Below are positions 15,402 through 24,427 of a stretch of DNA of 64,000 nucleotides, piece after piece. The position numbers were made by a program, and so were the translations under genes. The first letter of the stretch is position 1; the number at the start of each line of letters is the position of its first letter. The DNA lies in NCBI RefSeq assembly GCF_000373625.1, contig NZ_KB891987.1:859081-923080 (forward strand), given 5' to 3'. The notes under the pieces are model-generated. The model searched no databases, had not been told where the DNA came from, and was given only the letters and a program-made list of their open reading frames with translations. This DNA comes from Streptomyces sp. LaPpAH-108 (GTDB lineage Bacteria > Actinomycetota > Actinomycetes > Streptomycetales > Streptomycetaceae).

Positions 15402-17234
15402 GTGTCATATCTTCCTATTAATCTCCTCCGTGTGGGACTTGGAGATGTGACGCGTTCGGGGGCCCTGGCCGCTGTCGACGAGTGTCAGCGCCTGGGACGT
15501 GAAGCCTTCTGCGGCCGGTACGGCTTCGGCCGGACCGCGACGTACGACCTGGTGCTGGACGGGGGCCGCTATGACGTGGAGGTCATCGCGGCTGTAGCGC
15601 ACTTGTACGCGGCCGGCACCCTGCTGTCGGCCGAGGATTTCAGCGGCGGCGCGGACGCGGTGGCTCATCAGATGCGCGCGCTCGGCTTCACGGTGGAAGA
15701 CGCGATCGATGTCGCGGACGGCGAGGACCAGGAGTCGGCACCGCAGTTGGTTCTCCAGCCTCGCGGGGCCCGGGACCGCGGCCCGCAGCACTTCGTCAGG
15801 TCCGTACGGCAGGGCATCCCGCTCGCGGACATCAAGGACGCGCTCGGCAGTCAGGCCGATGTGCTGGCCGCCTTGTATCCGGACGGAATCGCCCGGCTGT
15901 GGGGTTCCACTCCCACCACGCAGGTCAACAACGAGAAGGCGAAAGCCCTGCGAGGCCGACGCGTTGGCGACGATGTGCTCTTCTACGCGGAGAACCACTT
16001 CATCGCCCGCGCCCGCATCCTCCACCTGTTCGACAGCTTTCCCGTGGCGCGGGCGGTGTGGGGGACCGACGAGGGTGACGCCAGTTGGGAACACATCATT
16101 GTTCTGGGGGACGTCGAAGAGTTCCCGACCCGCATCCCGGCAGCTCCGGTACTGCGGAGGCTGAACGTTTCCGCGCCATTGCGGAGCCTCACCCTGCGGT
16201 CCGCCGACGACTACCGCCGTGTCGCCCGGTTTCTCCCGGAATGCCGTCAACCGGCTGCTGTGCCGCTCCGGAGAGCACTTCCTGCCGCGTCCTCACCGCT
16301 CACCTCCAGGGACTTGCTGGAGCGGGTCGGCTCCCTCAACACGCATCGTCACCCGGAGAACAACGCTCCCAGCCGTCACCAGCCACTGGCTCTGCTCTGG
16401 GCGATCTCCCGGATCGCGGCGGGCAAGCCGCGCCTTGCACCGTGGTCCAGCTTCCGTGCGGAGGTCGGTCCGCTCATGGCCGCATTCGGGCTGCCCGGTT
16501 CCAAGGTCACTCCCGAATACCCCTTCTGGCATCTGCGAGGCAGCGGCCTGTGGGAGGTGCACGGAGTACGTCCCGATGCCGGCCCCATGCCGCAAGTGGG
16601 CCTCTTCAACAGGGTCCAACCCGTCGCGGGCCTCACTCACGCAGCCGCCGAACTGCTGCGGAACCCTCTGGCCCGTCTCGAAGCCGTGGTCAAGCTGTGC
16701 GGCACGTATCTGGACGGCGTCGATCAGCGCGAGCTGCTCAGCCGGGTGGGCCTCGCCGGGTACGCGACTGCCGACGGCCTGCTCGACGACGGCGAGGACG
16801 ATTCCGCCCAGGAGGCTGCCGACGCGAAGCGTGCGACCGGCCCGACCGAGCGGCGGGAGTCCACCTCCTCCCGGCTGGTCCGCGATCCAGCCATCGCATC
16901 CCGGGTCAAGAAGCTGCACGGTCACGCCTGCCAGGTGTGCGGAGAAAAGCTCTACTACAAGCGCAAGCCCTACAACCAGGCTGCCCACATCCGTGGCCTC
17001 GGATCCCCGCACCACGGCCCCGACGAGCTGCAGAACCTGCTCTGCCTGTGCCCCAACCACCACCTTCTCTTCGACGGCCTGGAGATCTACGTCGACATCG
17101 ACGACACGGTGAGGCGCACCCACGGGGGCGAGCCCGTCGGACACCTGCACCGAGACGCCCGCCATCACATCGACGAGGCATATCTCCAGTACCACCGGAC
17201 GCTGTGCGATCTCAGCAGACTGACGGGGAAGTAG
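15402..17234 (+). CDS. ScoMcrA-like type IV restriction endonuclease (head-SRA-SBD-HNH)
   Basis: The product has 610 aa. Four parts are visible in the order known for ScoMcrA. A head domain (about 16-105) contains LGREAFCGRYGFGRTATYDL and LSAEDFSGGADAV. An SRA-like base-flipping region spans about 125-290. A sulfur-binding domain (about 305-430) has RHQPLALLWAISRIAAGK and PEYPFWHLRGSGLWEV. A C-terminal HNH nuclease (about 500-580) has CQVCG (Cys510, Cys513), His529 in AAHIRGLG and CPNHH (Asn552, His553). ScoMcrA-type enzymes cut foreign DNA carrying 5-methylcytosine or phosphorothioate links. Start: the GTG at 15402 has GGCAGGAA upstream, but the GTG at 15447 (VTRSG) matches the usual family N-terminus. 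The first codons are unusually A/T-rich. It lies on the 3' side of a tRNA-Arg, a common island site. Confidence 0.85.
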   Translation: MSYLPINLLRVGLGDVTRSGALAAVDECQRLGREAFCGRYGFGRTATYDLVLDGGRYDVEVIAAVAHLYAAGTLLSAEDFSGGADAVAHQMRALGFTVEDAIDVADGEDQESAPQLVLQPRGARDRGPQHFVRSVRQGIPLADIKDALGSQADVLAALYPDGIARLWGSTPTTQVNNEKAKALRGRRVGDDVLFYAENHFIARARILHLFDSFPVARAVWGTDEGDASWEHIIVLGDVEEFPTRIPAAPVLRRLNVSAPLRSLTLRSADDYRRVARFLPECRQPAAVPLRRALPAASSPLTSRDLLERVGSLNTHRHPENNAPSRHQPLALLWAISRIAAGKPRLAPWSSFRAEVGPLMAAFGLPGSKVTPEYPFWHLRGSGLWEVHGVRPDAGPMPQVGLFNRVQPVAGLTHAAAELLRNPLARLEAVVKLCGTYLDGVDQRELLSRVGLAGYATADGLLDDGEDDSAQEAADAKRATGPTERRESTSSRLVRDPAIASRVKKLHGHACQVCGEKLYYKRKPYNQAAHIRGLGSPHHGPDELQNLLCLCPNHHLLFDGLEIYVDIDDTVRRTHGGEPVGHLHRDARHHIDEAYLQYHRTLCDLSRLTGK

Positions 17235-17358
17235 CGGCACACGAACGCCCTCCGCCACCGTCCCGGTCACCCCACACCGCGGAGCACGCCCAAGACCCCT
17301 GGTCCCCGGCCCAGGGGCAAGCCCTCACTCAAGTTCCGCGCACGGGCGGACATACGCG

Positions 17359-17398
17359 AAGACCCCGTCCTCAGCGTTCGTGCTGATGGCGGGGTCTT
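17359..17398. terminator. bidirectional stem-loop terminator
   Basis: Arms AAGACCCCG and CGGGGTCTT at 17359-17367 and 17390-17398, with an inner TCAGC/GCTGA stem and TTTG beyond on the plus strand. It lies between the restriction gene (plus) and the 3' end of tRNA-Arg (minus) and can serve both. Confidence 0.75.
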
Positions 17399-17416
17399 TG
17401 GGCACCTACTGCAAGG

Positions 17417-17488
17417 TGCCCCCGGCAGGATTCGAACCTGCGCACACGGCTCCGGAGGCCGTTGCTCTATCCCCTGAGCTACGGGGGC
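17417..17488 (-). tRNA. tRNA-Arg (anticodon CCG)
   Basis: A full cloverleaf of 72 nt on the minus strand. It has acceptor GCCCCCG pairing with CGGGGGC plus discriminator A, a GCTC/GAGC D-stem, an ACGGC/GCCGT anticodon stem around loop CTCCGGA (anticodon CCG, reads CGG), and a GCAGG/CCTGC T-stem with TTCGAAT. CCA is not encoded. tRNA 3' ends are frequent integration sites; here the 3' end faces the accessory genes at 10.5-17.2 kb, although I see no integrase or repeated att core. Confidence 0.95.
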
Positions 17489-17630
17489 GTGTCGGGCGTT
17501 GCGCTGGGCGCTTGCGGCGACGGGTAGAACCCTAGCAGGTCTTTCGGGGTGATCAGGAACGGGTTTGGGGGCGGTGTCCCCCGGGAGGCTGGAAGTGGGG
17601 AAAAGCCGGACGCGGTGGCCCGGGCCGACC

Positions 17631-17636
17631 TACTCT
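17631..17636 (+). promoter_or_regulatory. -10 box TACTCT of a probable leaderless promoter
   Basis: TACTCT is followed by six bases and the GTG at 17643 (three bases to the adjacent GTG at 17640). No ribosome site is visible. This spacing favours 17643 as start of the receiver protein. Confidence 0.4.
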
Positions 17637-17642
17637 CGAGTG

Positions 17643-18107
17643 GTGTCAGGCGCCACTGGCCGGGTGCTCGTCGTGGACGACAGCAACGTCATCCGGCAGC
17701 TGATCAGGGTCAACCTCGAGCTGGAAGGGCTGGAGGTCGTGACCGCGGTCGACGGTGCCGAGTGTCTGGACGTGGTGCACCAGGTGCGCCCCGACGTGGT
17801 GACACTCGACGTCGTCATGCCCCGGCTCGACGGGCTCAGTACCGCCGCCCGCCTCCGGGCCGACCCCCGTACGCGTCATCTCCCGCTCGCCATCATCAGC
17901 GCGTGCACCCAGTACGAGGTCGAGAGCGGTCTCGGGGCCGGCGTCGACGCCTTCCTCCCCAAGCCCTTCGAGCCCGACGAACTCGTCCGGCTCGTCAAGG
18001 GGCTCATGGAGCGGGGGGAGCGGAGAGAGGGGAGTGGGCGGTTCGGGGGTGGCGATGACGATGTCAATGGTGGGGTCGCGGGTGGGTGCGGGTCGGTGAT
18101 CAGTTAA
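17643..18107 (+). CDS. single-domain response regulator (receiver only)
   Basis: The product has 154 aa. A complete CheY-like receiver covers residues 5-125: acidic pocket VVDDSN (Asp12, Asp13), phospho-acceptor Asp56 in VVTLDVVMPRLDG, the alternate Ser in IISACTQYE and the conserved Lys in FLPKPFEPDEL. No output domain follows, only a Gly/Arg/Asp-rich tail of about 25 residues. Such stand-alone receivers pass phosphate or bind partner proteins. No kinase is adjacent. The gene lies between tRNA-Arg and the NrtL-type gene, an arrangement I recall as conserved in Streptomyces. Start choice: GTG at 17640 or 17643, one codon apart; earlier in-frame starts would add a non-conserved extension. Confidence 0.88.
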   Translation: MSGATGRVLVVDDSNVIRQLIRVNLELEGLEVVTAVDGAECLDVVHQVRPDVVTLDVVMPRLDGLSTAARLRADPRTRHLPLAIISACTQYEVESGLGAGVDAFLPKPFEPDELVRLVKGLMERGERREGSGRFGGGDDDVNGGVAGGCGSVIS

Positions 18108-18215
18108 TCCCGCCCGGTTCGTCGGATGTTCGTAGCTACCTCCACGCCCTCACGTGCTCCCGCCCTCACCCCTCCATGCCTCCCTCCCCCTCCCACACCC
18201 CCCACCCGCCTCCCC

Positions 18216-18221
18216 TACGCT
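18216..18221 (+). promoter_or_regulatory. -10 box TACGCT of a probable leaderless promoter
   Basis: TACGCT, six bases, then the GTG at 18228. The upstream 80 bases are almost pure C/T with no TTGACA-like -35 and no ribosome site. The same TACGCT spacing recurs before the PduO-type gene. Confidence 0.5.
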
Positions 18222-18227
18222 TGTCCC

Positions 18228-19268
18228 GTGACCCCCCTCGACCTCTCCCGGACCGTCCTGGACGCCGTGCGGTGTGCCGTGGACGCGGGGGAGCTGAGCG
18301 TGGAGCTTCCCGAGCGGGTCGTCGTGGACCGGCCGGGGCCCGGGGGGTGCGGGGACTTCGCCACCAACGTCGCCCTGCGGCTCGCCCGGCCCGCCGGACA
18401 GACCCCGCTCCGCGTCGCCGAGATACTGCGGCCCCGCCTCGCCGCGGCCGAGGGCATCGAGGACGTCGTCGTCACCGGCCCCGGCTTCCTCAACATCAGC
18501 CTAGCCGCCCGCGACGACCTCACCGCGGGGATCGTCGGCGACATCCTCACGCGCGGCACCGCCTACGGTCACAGCCGCGCCCTCGACGGGCAGGTCGTCG
18601 TGCTGAGGGTGCCGTACGAGGTGCGGGCCGAGGTCGTCGCCGACGCCGTGGCCAGGATCGTCGCCACCCAGGGCGGTCGCGCCGAGATCGCGCACCTCAA
18701 GCCCGGCGACGACCACGGCACCGGCGAAAGCACCGGCGACCTCCTCCGCCCCCTCCCCGCCCCCGAGGACCCCGCCCCCCTCGGCCCCGACGCCGCGCAG
18801 TGGGCCCTGCTGCACCCGGCCGCGCACGACCGCCCCCGGATCAGCGCCGACCACCTCGTGCAGCGCGAGAGCAACCCCCTCTTCCGGGTGCGCTACGCCC
18901 ACGCCCGCGTCCGCTCCCTCTCCCGCGCCGCCCACCTCCTCGGCTTCACCGCCGAACCCGGAGACACCGAGGCGGCCGAGCGGACCACGCAGACCGTACA
19001 GACCGCGCAGAACACCCTCCTCACCCCCCTCACCGCCCACCCCCGCATCCTCACCGCCGCCGCCACCCACCACGCCCCCGACCGCGTCGCCCGGCACCTC
19101 GTGACCGTCGCCGACGCGCTCTTCCCCCTCCTCCCCGGCGTCCTCCCGCTCGGCGAGGAGAAACCCGAGGCCGCCCACCGTGCCCGGCTCGCGCTCGCCG
19201 AAGCGGCCGGGACGGTGCTGGCCGGTGGCCTGTCCCTGCTCGGCATCGACGCACCCGAACACCTCTGA
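18228..19268 (+). CDS. nrtL: ArgRS-related protein without catalytic core (NrtL type)
   Basis: The product has 346 aa. Residues 1-100 match the arginyl-tRNA synthetase N-terminal (Add-1) domain, as in [17 protein letters not shown] and [13 protein letters not shown]. Residues about 215-346 match the DALR anticodon-binding domain ([16 protein letters not shown] near its start). The Rossmann catalytic domain between them, with HIGH and KMSKS, is absent and replaced by about 100 residues of other sequence. A normal ArgRS is about 550-590 aa, so this is not an aminoacylating enzyme. NCBI families name such proteins ArgS-related anticodon-binding protein NrtL. The substrate could be tRNA-Arg, and a tRNA-Arg(CCG) gene lies 740 bp upstream. 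lysA follows 43 bp downstream on the same strand. Confidence 0.85.
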   Translation: MTPLDLSRTVLDAVRCAVDAGELSVELPERVVVDRPGPGGCGDFATNVALRLARPAGQTPLRVAEILRPRLAAAEGIEDVVVTGPGFLNISLAARDDLTAGIVGDILTRGTAYGHSRALDGQVVVLRVPYEVRAEVVADAVARIVATQGGRAEIAHLKPGDDHGTGESTGDLLRPLPAPEDPAPLGPDAAQWALLHPAAHDRPRISADHLVQRESNPLFRVRYAHARVRSLSRAAHLLGFTAEPGDTEAAERTTQTVQTAQNTLLTPLTAHPRILTAAATHHAPDRVARHLVTVADALFPLLPGVLPLGEEKPEAAHRARLALAEAAGTVLAGGLSLLGIDAPEHL

Positions 19269-19311
19269 GGGCGCCGCAGAGCGCCCCAGCGCGACACAGA
19301 GAGCCAAGGTC

Positions 19312-20703
19312 ATGAGCCGTTCCGCCCACCCCGCCGGGCCCCGCCACGCCGACGTCCTGCCCGAGGGGCACTACTCCGCCCCGCCCGCCGACCTCAACGC
19401 ACTGGACCCCAAGGTGTGGGCCCGTACCGTGCGCCGGGACGAGGACGGCGTGGTCACCGTCGGCGGCATCCCCGCCACCCGGCTCGCGGAGGAGTACGGC
19501 ACCCCCGCCTACATCCTCGACGAGGACGACTTCCGGGCCCGGGCGCGCGCCTGGCGCACCGCGTTCGGCGAGGGCGCCGACGTGTTCTACGCGGGCAAGG
19601 CGTTCCTCTCCCGCGCCGTCGTGCGCTGGCTGGACGAGGAGGGGCTCAACCTGGACGTCTGCTCCGGCGGCGAGCTGGCCACCGCGCTGTCCGCCGGGAT
19701 GGACCCCGCGCGCATCGCGTTCCACGGCAACAACAAGTCGGTCGAGGAGATCACCCGCGCCGTCGAGGCGGGCGTCGGACGGATCGTGCTCGACTCCTTC
19801 CAGGAGATCGTCCGCGTCGCGCACATCGCGCAGTCCCTCGGCAAGCGGCAGCGCGTGCAGATCCGGATCACCGTCGGCGTGGAGGCGCACACCCACGAGT
19901 TCATCGCGACCGCGCACGAGGACCAGAAGTTCGGCATCCCGCTGGCGGGCGGTCATGCCGCCGAGGCCGTACGGCGCGCGCTCACCCTCGACGGGCTCGA
20001 ACTCATCGGCATCCACAGCCACATCGGCTCGCAGATCTTCGACATGTCCGGCTTCGAGGTCGCCGCGCACCGCGTCGTCGGACTGCTCAAGGACGTCCGC
20101 GACGAGCACGGCGTCGAGCTGCCCGAGATCGACCTCGGCGGCGGCCTCGGCATCGCCTACACCAGCGACGACGACCCGCGCGAGCCGCACGAGATCGCCA
20201 AGGCGCTCACCGAGATCGTCACCCGCGAGTGCGAGTCCGCCCGGCTGAGCGTGCCGCGCATCTCCGTCGAGCCGGGCCGCGCGATCGTCGGACCCACCGC
20301 GTTCACGCTGTACGAGGTCGGCACCGTCAAGCCGCTCGCGGGCCTGCGTACCTACGTCTCCGTCGACGGCGGCATGTCGGACAACATCCGTACGGCGCTG
20401 TACGACGCCGAGTACAGCGTCGCCCTCGTCTCGCGCACCAGCGACGCCGAGCCCATGCTCGCCCGCGTCGTCGGCAAGCACTGCGAGAGCGGGGACATCG
20501 TGGTCAAGGACGCGTTCCTGCCCGCCGACCTGGCACCGGGCGACCTCATCGCCGTACCCGCCACCGGCGCGTACTGCCGCTCCATGGCGAGCAACTACAA
20601 CCATGTGCTCCGCCCGCCGGTCGTCGCCGTCCGCGACGGGGAGGCCCGCGTGATCGTCCGGCGCGAGACCGAGGAGGACCTGCTGCGTCTCGACGTCGGC
20701 TGA
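19312..20703 (+). CDS. lysA: diaminopimelate decarboxylase
   Basis: A 463-aa PLP enzyme (fold type III) that converts meso-diaminopimelate to L-lysine, the last step of lysine synthesis. The PLP lysine is in [12 protein letters not shown] (about residue 97). [20 protein letters not shown] (about 235), the glycine-rich [11 protein letters not shown] and [10 protein letters not shown] (about 320) follow in family order, with the catalytic Cys region HCESGDIV near 385. Start ATG at 19312, preceded by a purine-rich AGCCAAGG. It is first in an aspartate-family run with hom, thrC and thrB on the same strand. A stem-loop at 20727-20756 separates it from hom. Confidence 0.96.
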   Translation: MSRSAHPAGPRHADVLPEGHYSAPPADLNALDPKVWARTVRRDEDGVVTVGGIPATRLAEEYGTPAYILDEDDFRARARAWRTAFGEGADVFYAGKAFLSRAVVRWLDEEGLNLDVCSGGELATALSAGMDPARIAFHGNNKSVEEITRAVEAGVGRIVLDSFQEIVRVAHIAQSLGKRQRVQIRITVGVEAHTHEFIATAHEDQKFGIPLAGGHAAEAVRRALTLDGLELIGIHSHIGSQIFDMSGFEVAAHRVVGLLKDVRDEHGVELPEIDLGGGLGIAYTSDDDPREPHEIAKALTEIVTRECESARLSVPRISVEPGRAIVGPTAFTLYEVGTVKPLAGLRTYVSVDGGMSDNIRTALYDAEYSVALVSRTSDAEPMLARVVGKHCESGDIVVKDAFLPADLAPGDLIAVPATGAYCRSMASNYNHVLRPPVVAVRDGEARVIVRRETEEDLLRLDVG

Positions 20704-20726
20704 GCCGGGAGAAAGACCTGTCGGCC

Positions 20727-20756
20727 GGGGCCGCCCGGAAAACCTCCTGCGGCCCC
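20727..20756 (+). terminator. stem-loop between lysA and hom
   Basis: Arms GGGGCCGC (20727-20734) and GCGGCCCC (20749-20756) with a 14-base loop, 24 bases after the lysA stop. No T-tract, as is common in Streptomyces. It may only attenuate read-through. Confidence 0.5.
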
Positions 20757-20864
20757 GCCCGGTGAAATGAAATACATGTCTCAGGATCCGGACCAAGGGT
20801 AGAAACCGCCGTCCGGTGAGTGAGACTGGTCCCACCGCACACGGTATGAGGGAAACGAGGTCGG

Positions 20865-22157
20865 ATGATGCGTACGCGTCCGCTGAAGGTGGCGCTGCTG
20901 GGCTGTGGAGTGGTCGGCTCCGAGGTGGCGCGCATCATGACGACGCACGCCGACGACCTCGCCGCCCGCATCGGCGCCCCGGTGGAGCTGGCCGGTGTCG
21001 CGGTGCGCCGCCCCGCCAAGGTGCGCGCGGGCATCGACCCCGCGCTGGTCACCACGGACGCGACCGCGCTGGTCAAGCGCGGTGACATCGACGTGGTGGT
21101 GGAGGTCATCGGCGGCATCGAGCCCGCCCGCACCCTCATCACCACCGCCCTCGAACACGGCGCCTCCGTCGTCTCCGCGAACAAGGCCCTGCTCGCCCAG
21201 GACGGCGCCGCGCTGCACGCCGCCGCCGAGGAGCACGGCAAGGACCTCTACTACGAGGCCGCCGTCGCCGGTGCCATCCCGCTGATCCGCCCGCTGCGCG
21301 AGTCGCTGGCGGGCGACAAGGTCAACCGCGTGCTCGGCATCGTCAACGGCACCACCAACTTCATCCTCGACAAGATGGACTCCACCGGCGCGGGCTACCA
21401 GGAGGCCCTGGACGAGGCCACCGCCCTCGGGTACGCCGAGGCCGACCCCACCGCCGACGTCGAGGGCTTCGACGCCGCCGCCAAGGCCGCCATCCTCGCC
21501 GGGATCGCCTTCCACACCCGGGTCCGCCTCGACGACGTGCACCGCGAGGGCATGACCGAGGTCACCGCGGCCGACTTCCGCTCGGCCAAGCGCATGGGCT
21601 GCACCATCAAACTGCTCGCCATCTGCGAGCGCGCCGAGGACGGCGCCTCCGTCACCGCGCGCGTGCACCCCGCGATGATCCCGCTCGGCCACCCGCTCGC
21701 CTCGGTGCGCGGCGCCTACAACGCCGTCTTCGTGGAGTCCGACGCGGCCGGACAGCTGATGTTCTACGGCCCCGGCGCGGGCGGCGCGCCCACCGCCTCC
21801 GCGGTCCTCGGCGACCTCGTCGCGGTCTGCCGCAACCTGCTCAGCGGTACGACGGGGCCGGGCGAGTCGGCGTACGCGGCGCTGCCCGTCTCCCCCATGG
21901 GGGACGTCGTCACGCGCTACCACATCAGCCTCGACGTCGCGGACAAACCGGGTGTCCTCGCCCAGGTCGCCACGGTGTTCGCCGAGCACGGGGTGTCCAT
22001 CGATACGGTCAGGCAGCAGGGCAAGGACGGCGAGGCATCGCTTGTCGTCGTGACCCACCGGGCCTTTGACGCCTCCCTGTCCGGGACCGTCGAGGCGCTG
22101 CGCAAGCTCGACACCGTGCGGGGTGTCGCCAGCATCATGCGGGTTGAAGGGGAGTAA
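20865..22157 (+). CDS. hom: homoserine dehydrogenase
   Basis: The product has 430 aa and reduces aspartate semialdehyde to homoserine with NAD(P)H, the branch point to threonine and methionine. The Rossmann motif VALLGCGVVGSEVARI is at residues 8-23. The catalytic region has SANKALLAQDG, YYEAAVAGAIPLIRPL, NGTTNFIL and PTADVEGFDAAAKAAILA. A C-terminal ACT domain (about 345-420, DVADKPGVLAQVATVFAEHG) is the usual site of threonine feedback. Two consecutive ATGs (20865, 20868) are possible starts; GAGG is better spaced to the second. thrC follows after 6 bp, so the two are one operon. Confidence 0.96.
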   Translation: MMRTRPLKVALLGCGVVGSEVARIMTTHADDLAARIGAPVELAGVAVRRPAKVRAGIDPALVTTDATALVKRGDIDVVVEVIGGIEPARTLITTALEHGASVVSANKALLAQDGAALHAAAEEHGKDLYYEAAVAGAIPLIRPLRESLAGDKVNRVLGIVNGTTNFILDKMDSTGAGYQEALDEATALGYAEADPTADVEGFDAAAKAAILAGIAFHTRVRLDDVHREGMTEVTAADFRSAKRMGCTIKLLAICERAEDGASVTARVHPAMIPLGHPLASVRGAYNAVFVESDAAGQLMFYGPGAGGAPTASAVLGDLVAVCRNLLSGTTGPGESAYAALPVSPMGDVVTRYHISLDVADKPGVLAQVATVFAEHGVSIDTVRQQGKDGEASLVVVTHRAFDASLSGTVEALRKLDTVRGVASIMRVEGE

Positions 22158-22163
22158 GCGGCA

Positions 22164-23222
22164 ATGACCCACCAGTGGCGCGGAATCATCGAGGAGTACC
22201 GGGACAGGCTGCCGGTCTCCGCCAGCACGCCCGTCGTGACGCTCCGCGAGGGCGGCACGCCTCTCGTGCCCGCGCAGGTGCTCTCCGAGCGCACCGGCTG
22301 CGAGGTCCACCTCAAGGTGGAGGGGGCCAACCCCACCGGCTCGTTCAAGGACCGGGGCATGACCATGGCCATCACGCGGGCCAAGGAGGAAGGCGCCCAG
22401 GCGGTCATCTGCGCCTCCACCGGCAACACCTCCGCCTCCGCCGCCGCCTACGCGGTGCGCGCGGGCATGGTCTCGGCGGTGCTCGTCCCGCAGGGCAAGA
22501 TCGCGCTCGGCAAGATGGCCCAGGCCCTCGTGCACGGCGCGACCATCCTCCAGGTCGACGGAAACTTCGACGACTGTCTCGACCTCGCGCGCGCCCTGAG
22601 CGACAACTACCCGGTGGCGCTGGTCAATTCGGTCAACCCCGTGCGCATCGAGGGCCAGAAGACGGCCGCCTTCGAGATCGTCGACGCGCTCGGCGACGCC
22701 CCCGACATCCACGTCCTGCCGGTGGGCAACGCGGGCAACATCACGGCCTACTGGAAGGGCTACACGGAGTACAAGGCCGACGGCCCGGCCGGCCGCACCC
22801 CGCGCATGTGGGGCTATCAGGCGGCGGGCAGCGCGCCCATCGTGCGCGGCGAGGTCGTCAAGGACCCGAAGACCCTCGCCACCGCCATCCGCATCGGCAA
22901 CCCGGCCTCCTGGCAGTACGCCCTCGCCGCGCGCGACGAATCCGGCGGTGCCATCGACGAGGTGACGGACCGTGAGATCCTGCGCGCCTACCGGCTGCTG
23001 GCCGCGCAGGAGGGCGTCTTCGTGGAGCCCGCCTCCGCCGCCTCGGTCGCCGGTCTGCTCAAGGCGGCCGAGCAGGGCAAGGTCGACCCGGGCCAGACCA
23101 TCGTCTGTACGGTCACCGGCAACGGTCTCAAGGACCCGGGCCTGGCCACCGAGGGCGCCCCGCTGCCGGTCGTCGTCCCGGTCGACGCGGCCGTCGCGGC
23201 CCGGCGCCTCGGCCTGGTCTGA
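22164..23222 (+). CDS. thrC: threonine synthase
   Basis: A 352-aa PLP enzyme (fold type II) converting O-phosphohomoserine to threonine. The PLP lysine is in [14 protein letters not shown] (about residue 61). [14 protein letters not shown] (about 87-100) binds phosphate, and VTGNGLKDP lies near the C-terminus. The length fits the short class of threonine synthases found in Actinobacteria. It starts 6 bp after hom with GAAGGGGAG as ribosome site. thrB, the enzyme acting just before it, is downstream behind its own promoter region. Confidence 0.96.
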   Translation: MTHQWRGIIEEYRDRLPVSASTPVVTLREGGTPLVPAQVLSERTGCEVHLKVEGANPTGSFKDRGMTMAITRAKEEGAQAVICASTGNTSASAAAYAVRAGMVSAVLVPQGKIALGKMAQALVHGATILQVDGNFDDCLDLARALSDNYPVALVNSVNPVRIEGQKTAAFEIVDALGDAPDIHVLPVGNAGNITAYWKGYTEYKADGPAGRTPRMWGYQAAGSAPIVRGEVVKDPKTLATAIRIGNPASWQYALAARDESGGAIDEVTDREILRAYRLLAAQEGVFVEPASAASVAGLLKAAEQGKVDPGQTIVCTVTGNGLKDPGLATEGAPLPVVVPVDAAVAARRLGLV

Positions 23223-23346
23223 CGCCCGCCGCGACCTGCGAAACCCCGAGAACGGGCCGCGGCGCCCGGAACGGATGCACAGGGGGCTTACGACACGCAT
23301 CGTGCGCCTCCTGTGCGCCCTATGTCGCCACTGAACCTTCCTTCGA

Positions 23347-23352
23347 TAGGCT
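23347..23352 (+). promoter_or_regulatory. -10 box TAGGCT for thrB
   Basis: A good match to the Streptomyces -10 consensus, 158 bases before the thrB start. It would give a leader of about 150 bases that includes the CGAATGTCC repeats at 23438-23477. Confidence 0.4.
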
Positions 23353-23437
23353 GGGAGCAACCCGCCCACCGCACATGCCCACGCGTGTGGCACGGCGCCG
23401 CGTCGTCTGCGCGGCCCGACGGGTCTTCGTACGTCAT

Positions 23438-23477
23438 CGAATGTCCACACCGAATGTCCGCCGCGCGGCACATTCGG
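23438..23477. repeat. CGAATGTCC direct repeat with inverted copy in the thrB leader
   Basis: CGAATGTCC occurs at 23438-23446 and 23451-23459. The second copy also forms a perfect 8-bp inverted repeat, CCGAATGT (23450-23457) with ACATTCGG (23470-23477), 12 bases apart. It lies 33 bases upstream of thrB. Confidence 0.6.
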
Positions 23478-23509
23478 GCAGTCCCGCAGCTCAAGGAGAG
23501 TCACGAGCG

Positions 23510-24427
23510 ATGGCCGGTCCCGCGTTCCGCGCCGCCGCCGTCCGGGTGCGCGTCCCCGCCACCAGCGCCAACCTCGGTCCGGGCTTCGACGCCCTGGGCC
23601 TCGCGCTGGGGCTCTACGACGACGTGGTCGTCCGGGTGGCCGACGCCGGGCTGCACATCGACATCGCGGGCGAGGGCGGCGGGAGTCTGCCGAGGGACGA
23701 GCGCCATCTGCTGGTCCGCGCCCTGCGCACCGCCTTCGACGTGCTCGGTGGCCAGCCGCGCGGGCTGGAGATCGTGTGCGCCAACCGCATCCCGCACGGC
23801 CGCGGCCTCGGCTCCTCCTCCGCCGCCATCTGCGCCGGAATCGTCGCCGCGCGCGCCGTGACCATAGGCGGCGAGGCCCGTCTCGACGACGCGGCCCTCC
23901 TGGAGCTGGCCACCGAGATCGAGGGCCACCCCGACAACGTCGCCGCCTGTCTGCTCGGCGGATTCACCCTGTCCTGGATGGAGCGCGGCGCCGCCCGCGC
24001 CATCAGGATGGAGCCCGACGATTCCATCGTTCCGGTGGTTTTCGTGCCCGGGAAGCCGGTGCTCACCGAGACCGCGCGCGGACTGCTCCCGCGCACCGTG
24101 CCGCACGTCGACGCCGCCGCCAACGCGGGCCGCGCCGCCCTGCTCGTCGAGGCGCTGACCAGGCGTCCCGAGCTGCTGCTGCCCGCCACCGAGGACCGCC
24201 TCCACCAGGAGTACCGGGCCCCGGCCATGCCCGACAGCGCCGCGCTCGTGGAGCGGCTGCGCGCCGACGGCGTACCGGCCGTCATCTCGGGCGCCGGACC
24301 CACCGTCATGGCCCTGGCCGACGCGGGCACCGCCGACAAGGTGGAGGCGCTGGCCGGGTCCGACTGGGCCGCCAACCGCCTTGACCTCGATCTGCAGGGA
24401 GCGAGCGTGCTGCCGCTTGCGCCCTGA
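23510..24427 (+). CDS. thrB: homoserine kinase
   Basis: A 305-aa GHMP-family kinase that phosphorylates homoserine for threonine synthase. The N-terminus has VPATSANLGPGFDALGLALG. The ATP loop is PHGRGLGSSSAAICAG (about residues 90-105). The third motif VISGAGPTVMAL is near 262. Start ATG at 23510 with AAGGAGAG 9-10 bases upstream; longer in-frame extensions lack conservation. It is separated from thrC by 287 bp holding its own -10 box and repeats, so it can be regulated apart from hom-thrC. Confidence 0.96.
   Translation: MAGPAFRAAAVRVRVPATSANLGPGFDALGLALGLYDDVVVRVADAGLHIDIAGEGGGSLPRDERHLLVRALRTAFDVLGGQPRGLEIVCANRIPHGRGLGSSSAAICAGIVAARAVTIGGEARLDDAALLELATEIEGHPDNVAACLLGGFTLSWMERGAARAIRMEPDDSIVPVVFVPGKPVLTETARGLLPRTVPHVDAAANAGRAALLVEALTRRPELLLPATEDRLHQEYRAPAMPDSAALVERLRADGVPAVISGAGPTVMALADAGTADKVEALAGSDWAANRLDLDLQGASVLPLAP

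Noticed and set aside
10399..17488. Integrative element with att sites at tRNA-Arg
   Set aside because: I found no integrase, excisionase or second copy of the tRNA 3' end inside the window.
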